22,341 nucleotides of DNA from assembly GCA_019422485.1 (NCBI GenBank), contig JAHZDG010000015.1, positions 27,405-49,745 on the forward strand, written 5' to 3'. The notes beneath the pieces are model-generated. The model worked only from the letters and a program-made list of their open reading frames with translations. It had not been told where the DNA came from and ran no database searches. Of this stretch, positions 6,449 through 15,101 are shown piece after piece. The stretch is from Alistipes sp. (lineage in GTDB: Bacteria; Bacteroidota; Bacteroidia; Bacteroidales; Rikenellaceae). The translations under genes were made by a program, and so were the position numbers. Within the stretch, counting starts at the first letter, position 1, and every line of letters begins with the position of its first letter.

Positions 6449-7516
6449 ATGAAAATCGATCTGAGTCAACGGCTAGGAATCTGTCTCGGCGCTGGGAAGT
6501 TCCTTTTGAAAACGATTTTGTGGATGGGTCTGGCGATGAGCGCTTTGGTCGCTTGCCGTTCGGAAAAAGCACGTGTGCAAACGGTGATCGATGGTTTTGC
6601 ACAGGGGGGAACCTATCATATCGTCATCGTGGCTGACAGTTCGTATGAACACCTGAAACCGACGATCGACACCCTGCTTGCCGAGATCGAACACTCCGTA
6701 TCGCTTTATGATCCCCAGTCGCTTCTGAGTCGGCTGAATCGGGGTGAAACTGATACCCTGGATGCCTTTTTGATCGACTGTATTCGCGAGGCCGAACAGA
6801 TCAGTCGCGAGAGTGAAGGCCGTTTCGATATTACGGTGAAGCCTTTGGTCGCTGCCTATGGGTTTGCCGAAACCGGACCGACTCAACAGCCCAATGTGGA
6901 TTCGCTGATGCAGATGGTCGGCTATGAAAAAATCTCGATCGAAGAGGGCCGGCTGCATAAAGCTCATCCGGGCATTCAGCTCGATCTGAATTCCATTGCC
7001 CAGGGGGCGACGGCCGATCGTTTGGGTGCGTTGCTCGAGGGGTATGGGCTGACCGATTACCTGGTGGAGATCGGCGGCGGTGAGATCGTCTGCAAAGGAC
7101 TGAATGCTCACGGCATGCCTTGGCGGGTCGGGATCGACCGTCCGGTGGAAGGAAATATCATTCCGGGGGCCGATCTTCAGGAACGTATCTCGGTCAGCGA
7201 CGTGGGTTTGGCGACATCGGGCAATTACCGGAAATTCTACACCGATTCGCTGGGCCGCAAAATTGTGCATACGGTGGATGCGCTGACGGGCGAACCGGTC
7301 ATCAGCAATCTGTTGTCGGCTACGGTGATTGCTCCGACTTCGACGCAGGCCGATGCTTACGGTACGTTGTGTATGATTCTGGGGCTGGAACAGAGCAAAC
7401 AGATGCTCGAACGCCATCCCGAACTGCAGGCCTATCTGGTTTGGTCGGATGAACAGGGTAATCTGCGCACCTACCTGACCCCCGGCATGGAAAAACGAAT
7501 TTTGCCTCAACCCTAA
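6449..7516 (+). CDS. apbE: FAD:protein FMN transferase ApbE (lipoprotein)
   Basis: ApbE proteins attach FMN covalently to Ser/Thr of secreted or membrane proteins, such as the NQR and RNF subunits. The 355-residue protein has an N-terminal hydrophobic segment ending in SALVAC (31-36), a lipobox with C36 as the likely lipidated residue, so it should be anchored outside the cytoplasmic membrane. Family motifs in order are AQGGTYHIV, SLYDPQSLLSRLN, GRFDITVKPLV, LDLNSIAQGATADRLG, LVEIGGG, HTVDALTGEP (274-283) and ATVIAPTSTQADAYGT, whose D302 region binds Mg2+ and FAD. No flavinylated target (nqr, rnf or FMN-binding domain) is encoded in the window. It is followed after 31 bases by the lipid kinase gene, suggesting co-transcription, and is divergent from the thi operon. 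Confidence 0.95.
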   Translation: MKIDLSQRLGICLGAGKFLLKTILWMGLAMSALVACRSEKARVQTVIDGFAQGGTYHIVIVADSSYEHLKPTIDTLLAEIEHSVSLYDPQSLLSRLNRGETDTLDAFLIDCIREAEQISRESEGRFDITVKPLVAAYGFAETGPTQQPNVDSLMQMVGYEKISIEEGRLHKAHPGIQLDLNSIAQGATADRLGALLEGYGLTDYLVEIGGGEIVCKGLNAHGMPWRVGIDRPVEGNIIPGADLQERISVSDVGLATSGNYRKFYTDSLGRKIVHTVDALTGEPVISNLLSATVIAPTSTQADAYGTLCMILGLEQSKQMLERHPELQAYLVWSDEQGNLRTYLTPGMEKRILPQP

Positions 7517-7547
7517 TCATATCCCTTCGCTTTTTAACTTACCTGCC

Positions 7548-8519
7548 ATGAAAAAAGTACGGTTTATTTACAACCCTTCGTCGGGGGAGACCCTCATTAC
7601 CGAATGGCTCGACCGGATCATTGCGATTTATCAGGAGAAAGGCTACAGTCTGCATCCTTATCGTCTGAACTTCGGGGATGAGGAATCCGAACAGATTTTC
7701 GACGGGGTAGATGAGAGTTATCACCATTTGTTGATTGCCGGTGGGGACGGGACGATCAACTACGTGGTGAATTTCATGAAACAGCGTGGACTGGATATTC
7801 CGATTGCGGTTTTGCCGACGGGGACGGCCAACGATTTCGCCCATATTCTGGGCGTGCCGGCCGATCTGAATAAGGCCTGTCGTCGGATTCTGTCAGGGTA
7901 TGAACAGCGGGTCGATGTCGGAAAGGCCAACGATGAATATTTTGTCAATGTGTTCAGTTGCGGGCTTTTCACCGATGTGTCGCAGAAAACACCGACCGTG
8001 ATGAAAAATACCTTCGGGAAACTGGCCTATTATGTGGGAGGTTTGGGTGAGTTGCCCAATTTCCGCAAAATGCATGTGAGCATCGAAACCGAGGCCGGGA
8101 AATATGAGGGTTCATCGTTGATCTTTTTCGTCTTCAATGGTCGGACGGCCGGACAGATGAGGTTTGCCTATTTGTCGGAGATCGACGACGGGTTGCTGGA
8201 CGTGATCGTGATCAAGGGGGACAGCCCCATCGAAACGATTCGGACGATTTTCCACTTTATCAAACGAAATACGCCGTTGCGCTCTTTGTCGGGAAACTAT
8301 CCGCCGGGGGTGGTGCATATTCAGGCCCGGGATATCCGCATCAATTCGTACAACGATGAGAATACCGATATCGATGGGCAGGCCGGACCTCGTTTCCCGG
8401 TGCATATCACCTGTGAGGCCGGGGCGTTGCGGGTGATTCGCCCGCGCGGTAAAAGACAACCGGTACAGCCGGAACCATCGTGTCAGTCGGAGTCGCCGGT
8501 TCAACCGGAGGAGGAATAA
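7548..8519 (+). CDS. Diacylglycerol kinase family lipid kinase (YegS/BmrU-like)
   Basis: This is a 323-residue soluble kinase of the DAGK catalytic family, which phosphorylates diacylglycerol or related lipids with ATP. It starts MKKVRFIYNPSSGE, the usual first strand and 'NP.SG' motif. It has the nucleotide-binding GGDGTINYVVN (65-75) and PTGTANDFA (90-98). NVFSCGLFTDVS and LLDVIVIKG follow, typical of the C-terminal beta-sandwich lobe, and IDGQAGP is near the end. The last ~25 residues are a non-conserved Pro/Gln/Glu-rich tail with a repeated PVQPE. The exact lipid substrate cannot be told from sequence. It is probably in an operon with apbE and ends at the hairpin at 8574-8608. Confidence 0.9.
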   Translation: MKKVRFIYNPSSGETLITEWLDRIIAIYQEKGYSLHPYRLNFGDEESEQIFDGVDESYHHLLIAGGDGTINYVVNFMKQRGLDIPIAVLPTGTANDFAHILGVPADLNKACRRILSGYEQRVDVGKANDEYFVNVFSCGLFTDVSQKTPTVMKNTFGKLAYYVGGLGELPNFRKMHVSIETEAGKYEGSSLIFFVFNGRTAGQMRFAYLSEIDDGLLDVIVIKGDSPIETIRTIFHFIKRNTPLRSLSGNYPPGVVHIQARDIRINSYNDENTDIDGQAGPRFPVHITCEAGALRVIRPRGKRQPVQPEPSCQSESPVQPEEE

Positions 8520-8573
8520 CTCCTTGGGGCGCATGGATAAGGATGTGCAATTTGTCGATTATTATATAAATGT

Positions 8574-8608
8574 AAACGGGCGTCTTCTTTTCAGGAAGAC
8601 GCCCGTTT
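8574..8608. terminator. Bidirectional terminator between the lipid kinase and valS
   Basis: Perfect 14-bp stem (8574-8587 with 8595-8608) with a 7-base loop, between convergent genes. The A3/T3 ends give a short U-run in either direction. It should end the apbE-lipid kinase transcript (+) and the valS transcript (-). Confidence 0.85.
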
Positions 8609-8633
8609 GCGTTGTAGGTGTTGAGGCCGATGA

Positions 8634-11264
8634 TTAACTCAGCTGTTTGAGTCGTTCGCGAATGGCGGCGATTTTGGCTTCGGCATCGCGGCGTTTGGCC
8701 TGTTCGTTTTCGACCACCTTGGCCGGTGCGTTCTGTACGAAACGTTCGTTGGAGAGCTTCTTCATGACCGAGGCCAGGAACCCTTCCTGGTATTCCAGTT
8801 CGGCATTCAGTTTCTTGAGCTCTTCTTCCACGTCGATCACCCCGGCAGCCAGCGGAACAAAATATTCGGTGGTCTTCACCCGGAATGACAGCGCGTCGGA
8901 GGGTTTTTCTTGGATCATGTTGATCTGAGACAACCCGCCCATCTTCATCAACAGCGGAGCCAACGTTTCGTGATAGTTTTCGTCGGGAATCACCTGCAGG
9001 GTCAGGGCCTCTTTGTTCGGAATGTTGTGTTCCTTACGGAGGTTGCGCAGGTGGGTGACCACTTGTTTGAGCAGTTCCATGCGATCCAGTACCTTCTGAT
9101 CTTCCACCAGCGGTGCGGGAATTTCCTGCAACATGATCGTTTCCCCGTCTTCGCGCGGAGCCATTTGCTGCCAGAGTTCTTCGGTCAGGAACGGCATGAA
9201 CGGATGCAGAATGCGCAACAGTTCGTCGAAGAAGGTGAGGGTAACTTCCAGGGTCGGACGGTCGATCGGCTGTCCGTAGGCCGGTTTGATCATTTCGAGG
9301 TACCAGCCCGAGAATTCGTCCCAGAAGAGGCGGTAAACTCGCATCAGGGCTTCGGAGATGCGGTAAGCGTCGAAGTCGGCTTCCAGTTCGCGCAGGGTTT
9401 TGCTCAACAGACAGGCGAACCAGCTTACGGCCGTATTGTTGCTCTGGGTGGGTACGGCCTTTTCGTCCACTTTCCAGGAGGTAACCAGTCGGAAAGCGTT
9501 CCAGATTTTGTTGCCGAAATTGCGGCCTTGTTCACACAGTGCGTCGTCGAACAGAATGTCGTTACCGGCCGTCGAACTGAGCAGCATGGCCAGACGTACA
9601 CCGTCGGCTCCGTACTGGTCGATCAGATCGAGCGGGTCGGGAGAGTTGCCCAGCGATTTACTCATCTTGCGGCGCAGTTTGTCGCGGACGATCCCCGTCA
9701 GATAGACGTTCGAGAAGGGCTTTTCGCCCCGGAATTCGTAACCGGCGATGATCATGCGGGCCACCCAGAAGAACAGAATGTCGGGACCGGTGACCAGATC
9801 GTTGGTCGGGTAATAGTATTGGATCTCTTCGTTTTCGGGGTGGTTGATCCCGTCGAACACCGAGATGGGCCACAACCACGACGAGAACCAGGTGTCCAGT
9901 ACGTCGGGATCCTGTCGCAGGTCGCTTAACTGCAACGAGGCGTTGCCGCTCTTTTCGCGAGCCAGCTGGAGGGCTTCTTCAGGCGTTTCGGCCACGACAT
10001 AGCCGCCCTGAGGCAGGTAGTAGGCCGGAATCTGCTGACCCCACCACAACTGACGCGAGATGCACCAGTCCTTGATGTTTTCCATCCAGTGACGGTAGGT
10101 GTTTTTGAATTTGGCCGGCACCAGCTGGATTTCGTCGTCCATCACCGCTTTGAGGGCGGGTTTGGCCAGCTCTTCCATCTTCAGGAACCACTGCATCGAA
10201 AGTTTCGGTTCGATGGGCACATGGGTGCGTTCCGAATAGCCCACTTTGTTGGTGTAGGCTTCAACCTTTTCGAGCAGCCCGGCGGCATCCAGGTCTTTTT
10301 CGATCTGTTCGCGCACGGCAAACCGATCCATGCCTTCGTATTGGCGGCCGTGGGCGTTGAGGGTCCCGTTATCGTTGAAGATGTCGATGACTTCCAGGTT
10401 GTATTTTTCACCCAGCATGTAGTCGTTGACGTCGTGGGCCGGCGTCACTTTCAGGGCACCGGTACCGAATTCGATGTCCACATAGGTGTCGCGGATTACC
10501 GGAATGCTGCGGCCGACCAGCGGAACAATCACCCGGGCATCCTGAGGCAGGTGCTGATAGCGCGGGTCGTTGGGGTTGACGCACAGGGCCGTATCCCCCA
10601 AAATGGTTTCAGGACGCGTGGTGGCGACGATCAGGTATTCGTCCGAACCTTCGATCTGGTAGCGCAGGTAGTAGAGTTTGCCCTGCGATTCGGTATGGAT
10701 CACCTCTTCGTCCGAGAGGGCGGTCAGGGCGGCCGGGTCCCAGTTGACCATACGCACACCGCGGTAGATCAACCCTTTGTTGTAGAGGTCGACGAACACC
10801 TTGATGACGCTGCGGCTCATTTCCGGATCCATTGTGAAGGTCGTACGTTCCCAGTCGCAGGAGGCTCCCAGTTTGCGCAACTGGTTGAGGATGATGCCGC
10901 CGTGTTTTTCTTTCCAGGCCCAGGCGTGTTTGAGAAACTCTTCGCGGGTGAGCTGGCTTTTGTCGATCCCTTCGGCCTTGAGTTTGGCCACCACCTTGGC
11001 TTCGGTAGCGATCGAGGCGTGGTCGGTTCCCGGTACCCAGCAGGCGTTTTTACCCTGCATGCGGGCGCGGCGGACCAGTACGTCCTGAATCGTTTCGTTG
11101 AGCATGTGGCCCATGTGCAGCACCCCGGTCACGTTGGGAGGCGGGATGACGATGGTGTAGGGCTCGCGTTCGTCGGGTGTCGAATGAAAGAAGCGGTGAC
11201 GTATCCAGTAGTCATACCACTTGGATTCGATCTCCTGAGGCGTGTATTTGGCTGCCATTTCCAT
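8634..11264 (-). CDS. valS: Valyl-tRNA synthetase
   Basis: ValS charges tRNA-Val and edits misactivated threonine. The 876-residue length is typical. The class I signature HIGH appears as HMGH (50-53) in PPPNVTGVLHMGHMLN; the second signature KMSKS is at 533-537. The CP1 editing domain (about 190-340) contains VATTRPETILGDTA and FGTGALKVTPAHD. The C-terminal anticodon-binding region is followed by the ValS-specific coiled-coil arm (about 805-876; EEELKKLNAELEYQEG). Either Met1 (11264) or Met3 (11258) could start translation; Met1 is used here. The gene is divergent from lon, with a long leader and an upstream ORF. Confidence 0.98.
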   Translation of the reverse strand: MEMAAKYTPQEIESKWYDYWIRHRFFHSTPDEREPYTIVIPPPNVTGVLHMGHMLNETIQDVLVRRARMQGKNACWVPGTDHASIATEAKVVAKLKAEGIDKSQLTREEFLKHAWAWKEKHGGIILNQLRKLGASCDWERTTFTMDPEMSRSVIKVFVDLYNKGLIYRGVRMVNWDPAALTALSDEEVIHTESQGKLYYLRYQIEGSDEYLIVATTRPETILGDTALCVNPNDPRYQHLPQDARVIVPLVGRSIPVIRDTYVDIEFGTGALKVTPAHDVNDYMLGEKYNLEVIDIFNDNGTLNAHGRQYEGMDRFAVREQIEKDLDAAGLLEKVEAYTNKVGYSERTHVPIEPKLSMQWFLKMEELAKPALKAVMDDEIQLVPAKFKNTYRHWMENIKDWCISRQLWWGQQIPAYYLPQGGYVVAETPEEALQLAREKSGNASLQLSDLRQDPDVLDTWFSSWLWPISVFDGINHPENEEIQYYYPTNDLVTGPDILFFWVARMIIAGYEFRGEKPFSNVYLTGIVRDKLRRKMSKSLGNSPDPLDLIDQYGADGVRLAMLLSSTAGNDILFDDALCEQGRNFGNKIWNAFRLVTSWKVDEKAVPTQSNNTAVSWFACLLSKTLRELEADFDAYRISEALMRVYRLFWDEFSGWYLEMIKPAYGQPIDRPTLEVTLTFFDELLRILHPFMPFLTEELWQQMAPREDGETIMLQEIPAPLVEDQKVLDRMELLKQVVTHLRNLRKEHNIPNKEALTLQVIPDENYHETLAPLLMKMGGLSQINMIQEKPSDALSFRVKTTEYFVPLAAGVIDVEEELKKLNAELEYQEGFLASVMKKLSNERFVQNAPAKVVENEQAKRRDAEAKIAAIRERLKQLS

Positions 11265-11272
11265 AGTAGATG

Positions 11273-11464
11273 CTATTTTTTGTTGTCAATTTTTTCTGTT
11301 GAGTTGGGGTTTTCGTCCGGGGACTGACAAAATGGCCGAAAATCAGGCCAAAAATCTGCCAGATCGGGCGATGTGAGGTTGCGGCACGAGGTTTGATTTC
11401 CCTTCAAAGCCTTTCCTCGCCGTTGACCCGGTGCAGGGGGTCGGAACGGTTGTTGCGACACCAT
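11273..11464 (-). CDS. Possible 63-codon upstream ORF in the valS leader
   Basis: The ORF begins just inside the predicted valS transcript and stops 8 bases before the valS start codon. It would make a 63-residue, Pro/Asn/Lys-rich peptide without recognisable domains, signal sequence or run of valine codons. If translated it could affect valS by ribosome coupling. It may equally be chance, since the leader has few stops on this strand. Confidence 0.25.
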   Translation of the reverse strand: MVSQQPFRPPAPGQRRGKALKGNQTSCRNLTSPDLADFWPDFRPFCQSPDENPNSTEKIDNKK

Positions 11465-11480
11465 GTTGGGGGTCGATTTG

Positions 11481-11488
11481 CAAAGGTA
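11481..11488 (-). promoter_or_regulatory. Putative -7 promoter box of valS
   Basis: Minus strand TACCTTTG, a perfect TAnnTTTG match inside the valS-lon intergenic region. It predicts a 5' leader of about 210 bases for valS, containing a GACCC/GGGTC stem and the 63-codon ORF. No TTTG -33 box is seen. Confidence 0.4.
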
Positions 11489-11553
11489 ATAAATATATCG
11501 GATTCTGCGTTTATAAATAAATTAAGGTCTCTGCAAAGTGGAAAGGAAGTAAG

Positions 11554-11586
11554 TTTCCGGAGGGAACCGAAAAAAACGTATTTTTG
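11554..11586 (+). promoter_or_regulatory. Putative lon promoter
   Basis: TTTC (11554-11557, 3/4 match to the -33 TTTG) is followed after 21 bases by TATTTTTG (11579-11586), a perfect -7 box. The transcript would start about 17-20 bases before the lon ATG. No clear heat-shock operator is seen. Confidence 0.55.
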
Positions 11587-11609
11587 TAGATTCAACCGAA
11601 GGATACACA

Positions 11610-14036
11610 ATGAACAAAAAATATAAAAAAGAAGATGAGTTCTCGGGTATATCAGATATGCTCGAAGGACGCCACCAGGTCATTCCGATCATGACCGGTG
11701 AAGATGAAGAAATGGCTCAGAACCTAGAGATTCCTGAAAATCTGCCGATTCTGACCCTGCGCAGCTCAGTGCTGTTTCCGGGGTCGATTACGCCCATTAC
11801 GGTGGGACGTGAACGCTCGATGCGTTTGATTCGGGACGTGGAGAGTGTTCAGGGACTTTTGGGGGCCGTTTTGCAGAAAGAGTCCGAGGTGGAACAGCCC
11901 GGCCCCGATGATCTGTATCGGGTGGGGACGGCAGCCCGGATTCTGAAGATTCTGGAAATGCCTAACGGTAACCTGACGGTCATTCTGCACGGTCTGGAAA
12001 AGATCGAAATCAAAGAGTTCACCCATTCCGAACCCTACTTCAAGGCAACGGCTTCGGTGCTGAAGGATAGTGTGCCCGAACGGGGCAGTGTCGAATTCGA
12101 AGCGCTGGTGGATTCGATCAAGGATGTGGCGCTGAACATTGTCAATATATCGCCTCAGATGCCGAAAGAGGCTTCGTTTGCCATCAAAAACATCGACAGC
12201 AAACGGGGCATTATCAATTTCATCTGTTCGAACCTGGACCTGCCCGATGCCGATCGTCAGCGGTTGCTGGAGGCTCCCGGTCTGTTGGCTCGGGCGCGTC
12301 GGCTGCTGGAGATCCTGATTCGGGAACAGCAGCTCGTGGAATTGAAGAACGAAATTCAGGCCAAGGTAAAGGAAAATATCGATCAGCAGCAGCGCGATTA
12401 TTTCCTCCAGCAGCAGATGCGGACCATCCAGGATGAGTTGGGCGACGATCCGGCCGACCGCGATTTTGAAGAACTGCGTGCCAAGGCCGAAAAAAAGAAA
12501 TGGAAGGCCGAAACCCGCGATCTGTTCTACAAGGAGTTGGGCAAACTCGAACGGATGAATCCGGCGGTGGCCGAATATTCCGTGCAGCTCAACTACCTGC
12601 AGCTGATGCTCGATCTGCCGTGGGATCACTATACGACCGACAATCTCGACCTGAACCGGGCCAAAAAACGGCTGGATGCCGATCACTTCGGCCTGGAAGA
12701 GGTCAAGGATCGTATTTTGGAACACCTGGCTGTCATTAAGTTGAAAGGGGATCTGAAGTCGCCTATTCTCTGTTTGTACGGTCCTCCGGGAGTGGGGAAA
12801 ACCTCGCTGGGTAAATCGGTGGCTTCGGCACTGAAACGGAAGTTCGGACGAATTTCGTTGGGTGGGCTGCATGACGAAGCCGAAATCCGGGGACACCGTA
12901 AAACCTATATTGGCGCCATGCCGGGCCGGATTATTCAGACCATCAAACGTTGCGGTTCGTCGAATCCGGTGATTATCCTCGATGAAATCGATAAGGTGAC
13001 CGTTAGCAATCACGGTGACCCGTCGTCGGCTCTGCTTGAGGTACTCGACCCGGAACAGAATACCACTTTCCACGATAACTACCTCGATACGGAGTACGAC
13101 CTCTCGAAGGTGCTGTTCATTGCCACGGCCAACAACATTGCCAATATCAATCCGGCGTTGCGAGACCGTATGGAGATGATCAATATTCCGGGTTATATTC
13201 TGGAAGACAAGATTCAGATCGCCCGCAAGCACCTGTTGCCCAAACAGCTTGAAGCGCATGGGGTGTCGTCGAAGGAGTTGAAGATCGCTCCCAAGGTGAT
13301 TGAAAAGATCATTGCTGACTATACCCGGGAATCCGGCGTGCGGAGTCTCGACAAGCAAATCGCCAAGATCGTCCGTACCCGGGCCAAACAGATCGGCTTC
13401 GGGGAAACGTTCAAACCGGAAGTGACGGCGGCGGATGTGGAAAAGATTCTCGGGGTGCCGCGTTTCTCGAACGAAATGTATGAAATCGCCGGCATTGTCG
13501 GCGTGGTAACGGGTTTGGCCTGGACGGAAGTCGGTGGTGAGATCCTTTATGTGGAATCGATCTTGACGCCGGGTAAGGGCATGCTCTCAATGACCGGGAA
13601 CCTGGGTGACGTCATGAAGGAATCGGCCACCATTGCGCTGGAGTGGGTGAAAGCTCACGGGCCGGAACTGGGGATTGATCCGGAAAAATTTGAAAAGAAC
13701 GACGTTCATATTCACGTTCCGGAAGGGGCAATACCCAAAGATGGACCGAGTGCGGGGATTACGATGGTGACTTCGCTGGTGTCGACCTTTACGGGGCGTC
13801 CGGTGAAGGATCGGATCGCCATGACGGGCGAAACGACCCTGCGTGGACGGGTGATGCCTGTGGGCGGGATCAAAGAGAAGATTTTGGCCGCCAAACGGGC
13901 CGGAATCACCGATATTATTCTCTCGGAGGACAACCGCAAGGATATCGGCGAGATCAAGCCCGAATATGTCGAAGGGTTGACCTTCCATTACGTGAAGACC
14001 AATGATGAGGTGCTGAAACTGGCTATCCAGGAATAG
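11610..14036 (+). CDS. lon: ATP-dependent endopeptidase Lon
   Basis: Lon is a cytosolic AAA+ serine protease that degrades misfolded and regulatory proteins. The 808-residue protein has a Bacteroidota-type charged N-terminal tail, then the LON substrate-binding domain from about residue 45 (LPILTLRSSVLFPGSITP). The AAA+ module has Walker A GPPGVGKT (391-398) and Walker B ILDEIDK (DEID at 458-461). The protease domain carries the Ser-Lys dyad: S714 in PKDGPSAGITM, and K757 in the GGIKEKILAAKRAG segment. The ATG at 11610 sits a short distance after a good promoter. The gene ends at a strong bidirectional terminator. It is diverged from valS and is not obviously in an operon. Confidence 0.98.
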   Translation: MNKKYKKEDEFSGISDMLEGRHQVIPIMTGEDEEMAQNLEIPENLPILTLRSSVLFPGSITPITVGRERSMRLIRDVESVQGLLGAVLQKESEVEQPGPDDLYRVGTAARILKILEMPNGNLTVILHGLEKIEIKEFTHSEPYFKATASVLKDSVPERGSVEFEALVDSIKDVALNIVNISPQMPKEASFAIKNIDSKRGIINFICSNLDLPDADRQRLLEAPGLLARARRLLEILIREQQLVELKNEIQAKVKENIDQQQRDYFLQQQMRTIQDELGDDPADRDFEELRAKAEKKKWKAETRDLFYKELGKLERMNPAVAEYSVQLNYLQLMLDLPWDHYTTDNLDLNRAKKRLDADHFGLEEVKDRILEHLAVIKLKGDLKSPILCLYGPPGVGKTSLGKSVASALKRKFGRISLGGLHDEAEIRGHRKTYIGAMPGRIIQTIKRCGSSNPVIILDEIDKVTVSNHGDPSSALLEVLDPEQNTTFHDNYLDTEYDLSKVLFIATANNIANINPALRDRMEMINIPGYILEDKIQIARKHLLPKQLEAHGVSSKELKIAPKVIEKIIADYTRESGVRSLDKQIAKIVRTRAKQIGFGETFKPEVTAADVEKILGVPRFSNEMYEIAGIVGVVTGLAWTEVGGEILYVESILTPGKGMLSMTGNLGDVMKESATIALEWVKAHGPELGIDPEKFEKNDVHIHVPEGAIPKDGPSAGITMVTSLVSTFTGRPVKDRIAMTGETTLRGRVMPVGGIKEKILAAKRAGITDIILSEDNRKDIGEIKPEYVEGLTFHYVKTNDEVLKLAIQE

Positions 14037-14053
14037 ACTGATCGACAGTGAAT

Positions 14054-14089
14054 AAAAAAGACGTTCCGAATTTTCGGAACGTCTTTTTT
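14054..14089. terminator. Bidirectional terminator between lon and the ROK kinase
   Basis: Perfect inverted repeat of 17-bp arms (14054-14070 with 14073-14089), with A-tract and T-tract ends. It acts as an intrinsic terminator in both directions for convergent lon (+) and the ROK kinase (-). Confidence 0.92.
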
Positions 14090-14145
14090 TTATGGTTGGA
14101 CAGGCGTGAATTTCCTGTCGGGATTTGTTCGGTAGATGAGGGTGG

Positions 14146-15036
14146 TTAGGCGCAGAGTGCGGCAGCTCCCACGATGATCGAAGCGGTGGTGTCGGGTTGG
14201 GTGCAGATAGCCACATTGACCCCTTGTTCGCTGAGGTATTGTTTGATCTGCGGAATGAAGAACTCTTCGGAGAGAACCATGCCGCCCCCGATTACCAATA
14301 CATCGGCGCGGAATTTCACCAGGAAAGGCATCATGATTTCGGCGAACGAGCGGGCGAACTGATCGAAGATCGCTTTGACGGCCACCGTGTATTCTCCCTG
14401 ATGATAATAGTCCACCATGGGTTTGACACCCGTGATTTTGATGCCGGTCACTTCGGCGAAACGCTGTTCGAACCAGCGGGTCGATACGAAATCTTCCGCG
14501 ATCTGGCCCCGGAAGGGGTAGTTCCAGAGTTCACCGCCGATGGGTACGCCCGGGCCATAGGTGGCATAGCAGCCGTCCACGATGAAGCAGGCTCCGAAAC
14601 CGGTACCGAGGGTGACCCCGATCAGGTGACTGTCGCTGCTGCCGTTTACGCGCCAAGCTCCCATCCCGAAGGCAGCGGCGTCATTGGTGAAGCGAATCAG
14701 AGAGGCATCTACGCCGGTGATTTTGCTCAGCTCGTTGCGGATGTTCATCCCTTTGAGCGAAGCGAATTTGTGGTCGGCCATCGCGATACCGGCGGCAAAA
14801 TCGAACGGTGACGGAATGGCCACCCCGATCCCTTCGATGGAACGGCTCCCGGCTTTTTCGATGCAAGCTTTGAGGGCCTGGTTCCAGGCGTCCAGAATGT
14901 GTTGGGCCGATTCGGTTTCGGCCACTTTTACTTCGGTATAGGTTTCTTCGAGGGTTTTGAATTCGGTCAGATCGACCACCTGGCAGGCGATATGTGAACC
15001 GCCGATATCTACGCCCAGGACATATTGGTTTTTCAT
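14146..15036 (-). CDS. ROK family sugar kinase (glucokinase-like)
   Basis: This 296-residue cytosolic kinase of the ASKHA fold probably phosphorylates glucose or a related hexose. The phosphate-1 motif GVDIGGSHIA (8-17) starts the protein, N118-D119 in RFTNDAAAFG gives the catalytic aspartate, and GVTLGTGFGACFI (140-152) is the phosphate-2 loop. GGEL (167-170) supplies the conserved sugar-contacting Glu. VLVIGGGMVLSE is the adenosine motif. The usual ROK zinc cluster CxCGxxGCxE is absent: the stretch after GGEL has no cysteine. No sugar transporter or glycosidase is adjacent, so the substrate is open. Confidence 0.85.
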   Translation of the reverse strand: MKNQYVLGVDIGGSHIACQVVDLTEFKTLEETYTEVKVAETESAQHILDAWNQALKACIEKAGSRSIEGIGVAIPSPFDFAAGIAMADHKFASLKGMNIRNELSKITGVDASLIRFTNDAAAFGMGAWRVNGSSDSHLIGVTLGTGFGACFIVDGCYATYGPGVPIGGELWNYPFRGQIAEDFVSTRWFEQRFAEVTGIKITGVKPMVDYYHQGEYTVAVKAIFDQFARSFAEIMMPFLVKFRADVLVIGGGMVLSEEFFIPQIKQYLSEQGVNVAICTQPDTTASIIVGAAALCA

Positions 15037-15070
15037 GTTGACGGGTTTAGTGTATAGGTTGGTAAAAAGG

Positions 15071-15101
15071 AGCCGACGTCGATTGTCGGCTTACAAATGT
15101 A
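15071..15101 (-). promoter_or_regulatory. Putative ROK kinase promoter and 5'-end hairpin
   Basis: Minus strand TACATTTG (15101-15094) is a perfect -7 box. Immediately downstream is a perfect 7-bp hairpin (15071-15077 with 15085-15091), followed on the minus strand by CC and five Ts. The hairpin would sit at the extreme 5' end of the mRNA, as a stabilising cap or an early attenuator, about 35 bases before the start codon. Confidence 0.45.

Noticed and set aside
6473..7510. 345-codon minus-strand frame antisense to apbE
   Set aside because: ApbE motifs on the plus strand are complete; the antisense product has no recognisable feature.
10089..11327. Long plus-strand open frame (412 codons) antisense to valS
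   Set aside because: It mirrors the high-GC codon bias of valS, has no recognisable domain, and valS itself is certain.
11265..11480. T-box in the valS leader
   Set aside because: No T-box anti-terminator sequence, specifier loop pattern or terminator is visible, and T-boxes are not typical of this phylum.
11766..13358. 530-codon minus-strand open frame antisense to lon
   Set aside because: Shadow of the lon reading frame; composition rich in His/Gln/Phe as expected for the complement of a real gene, with no family match.
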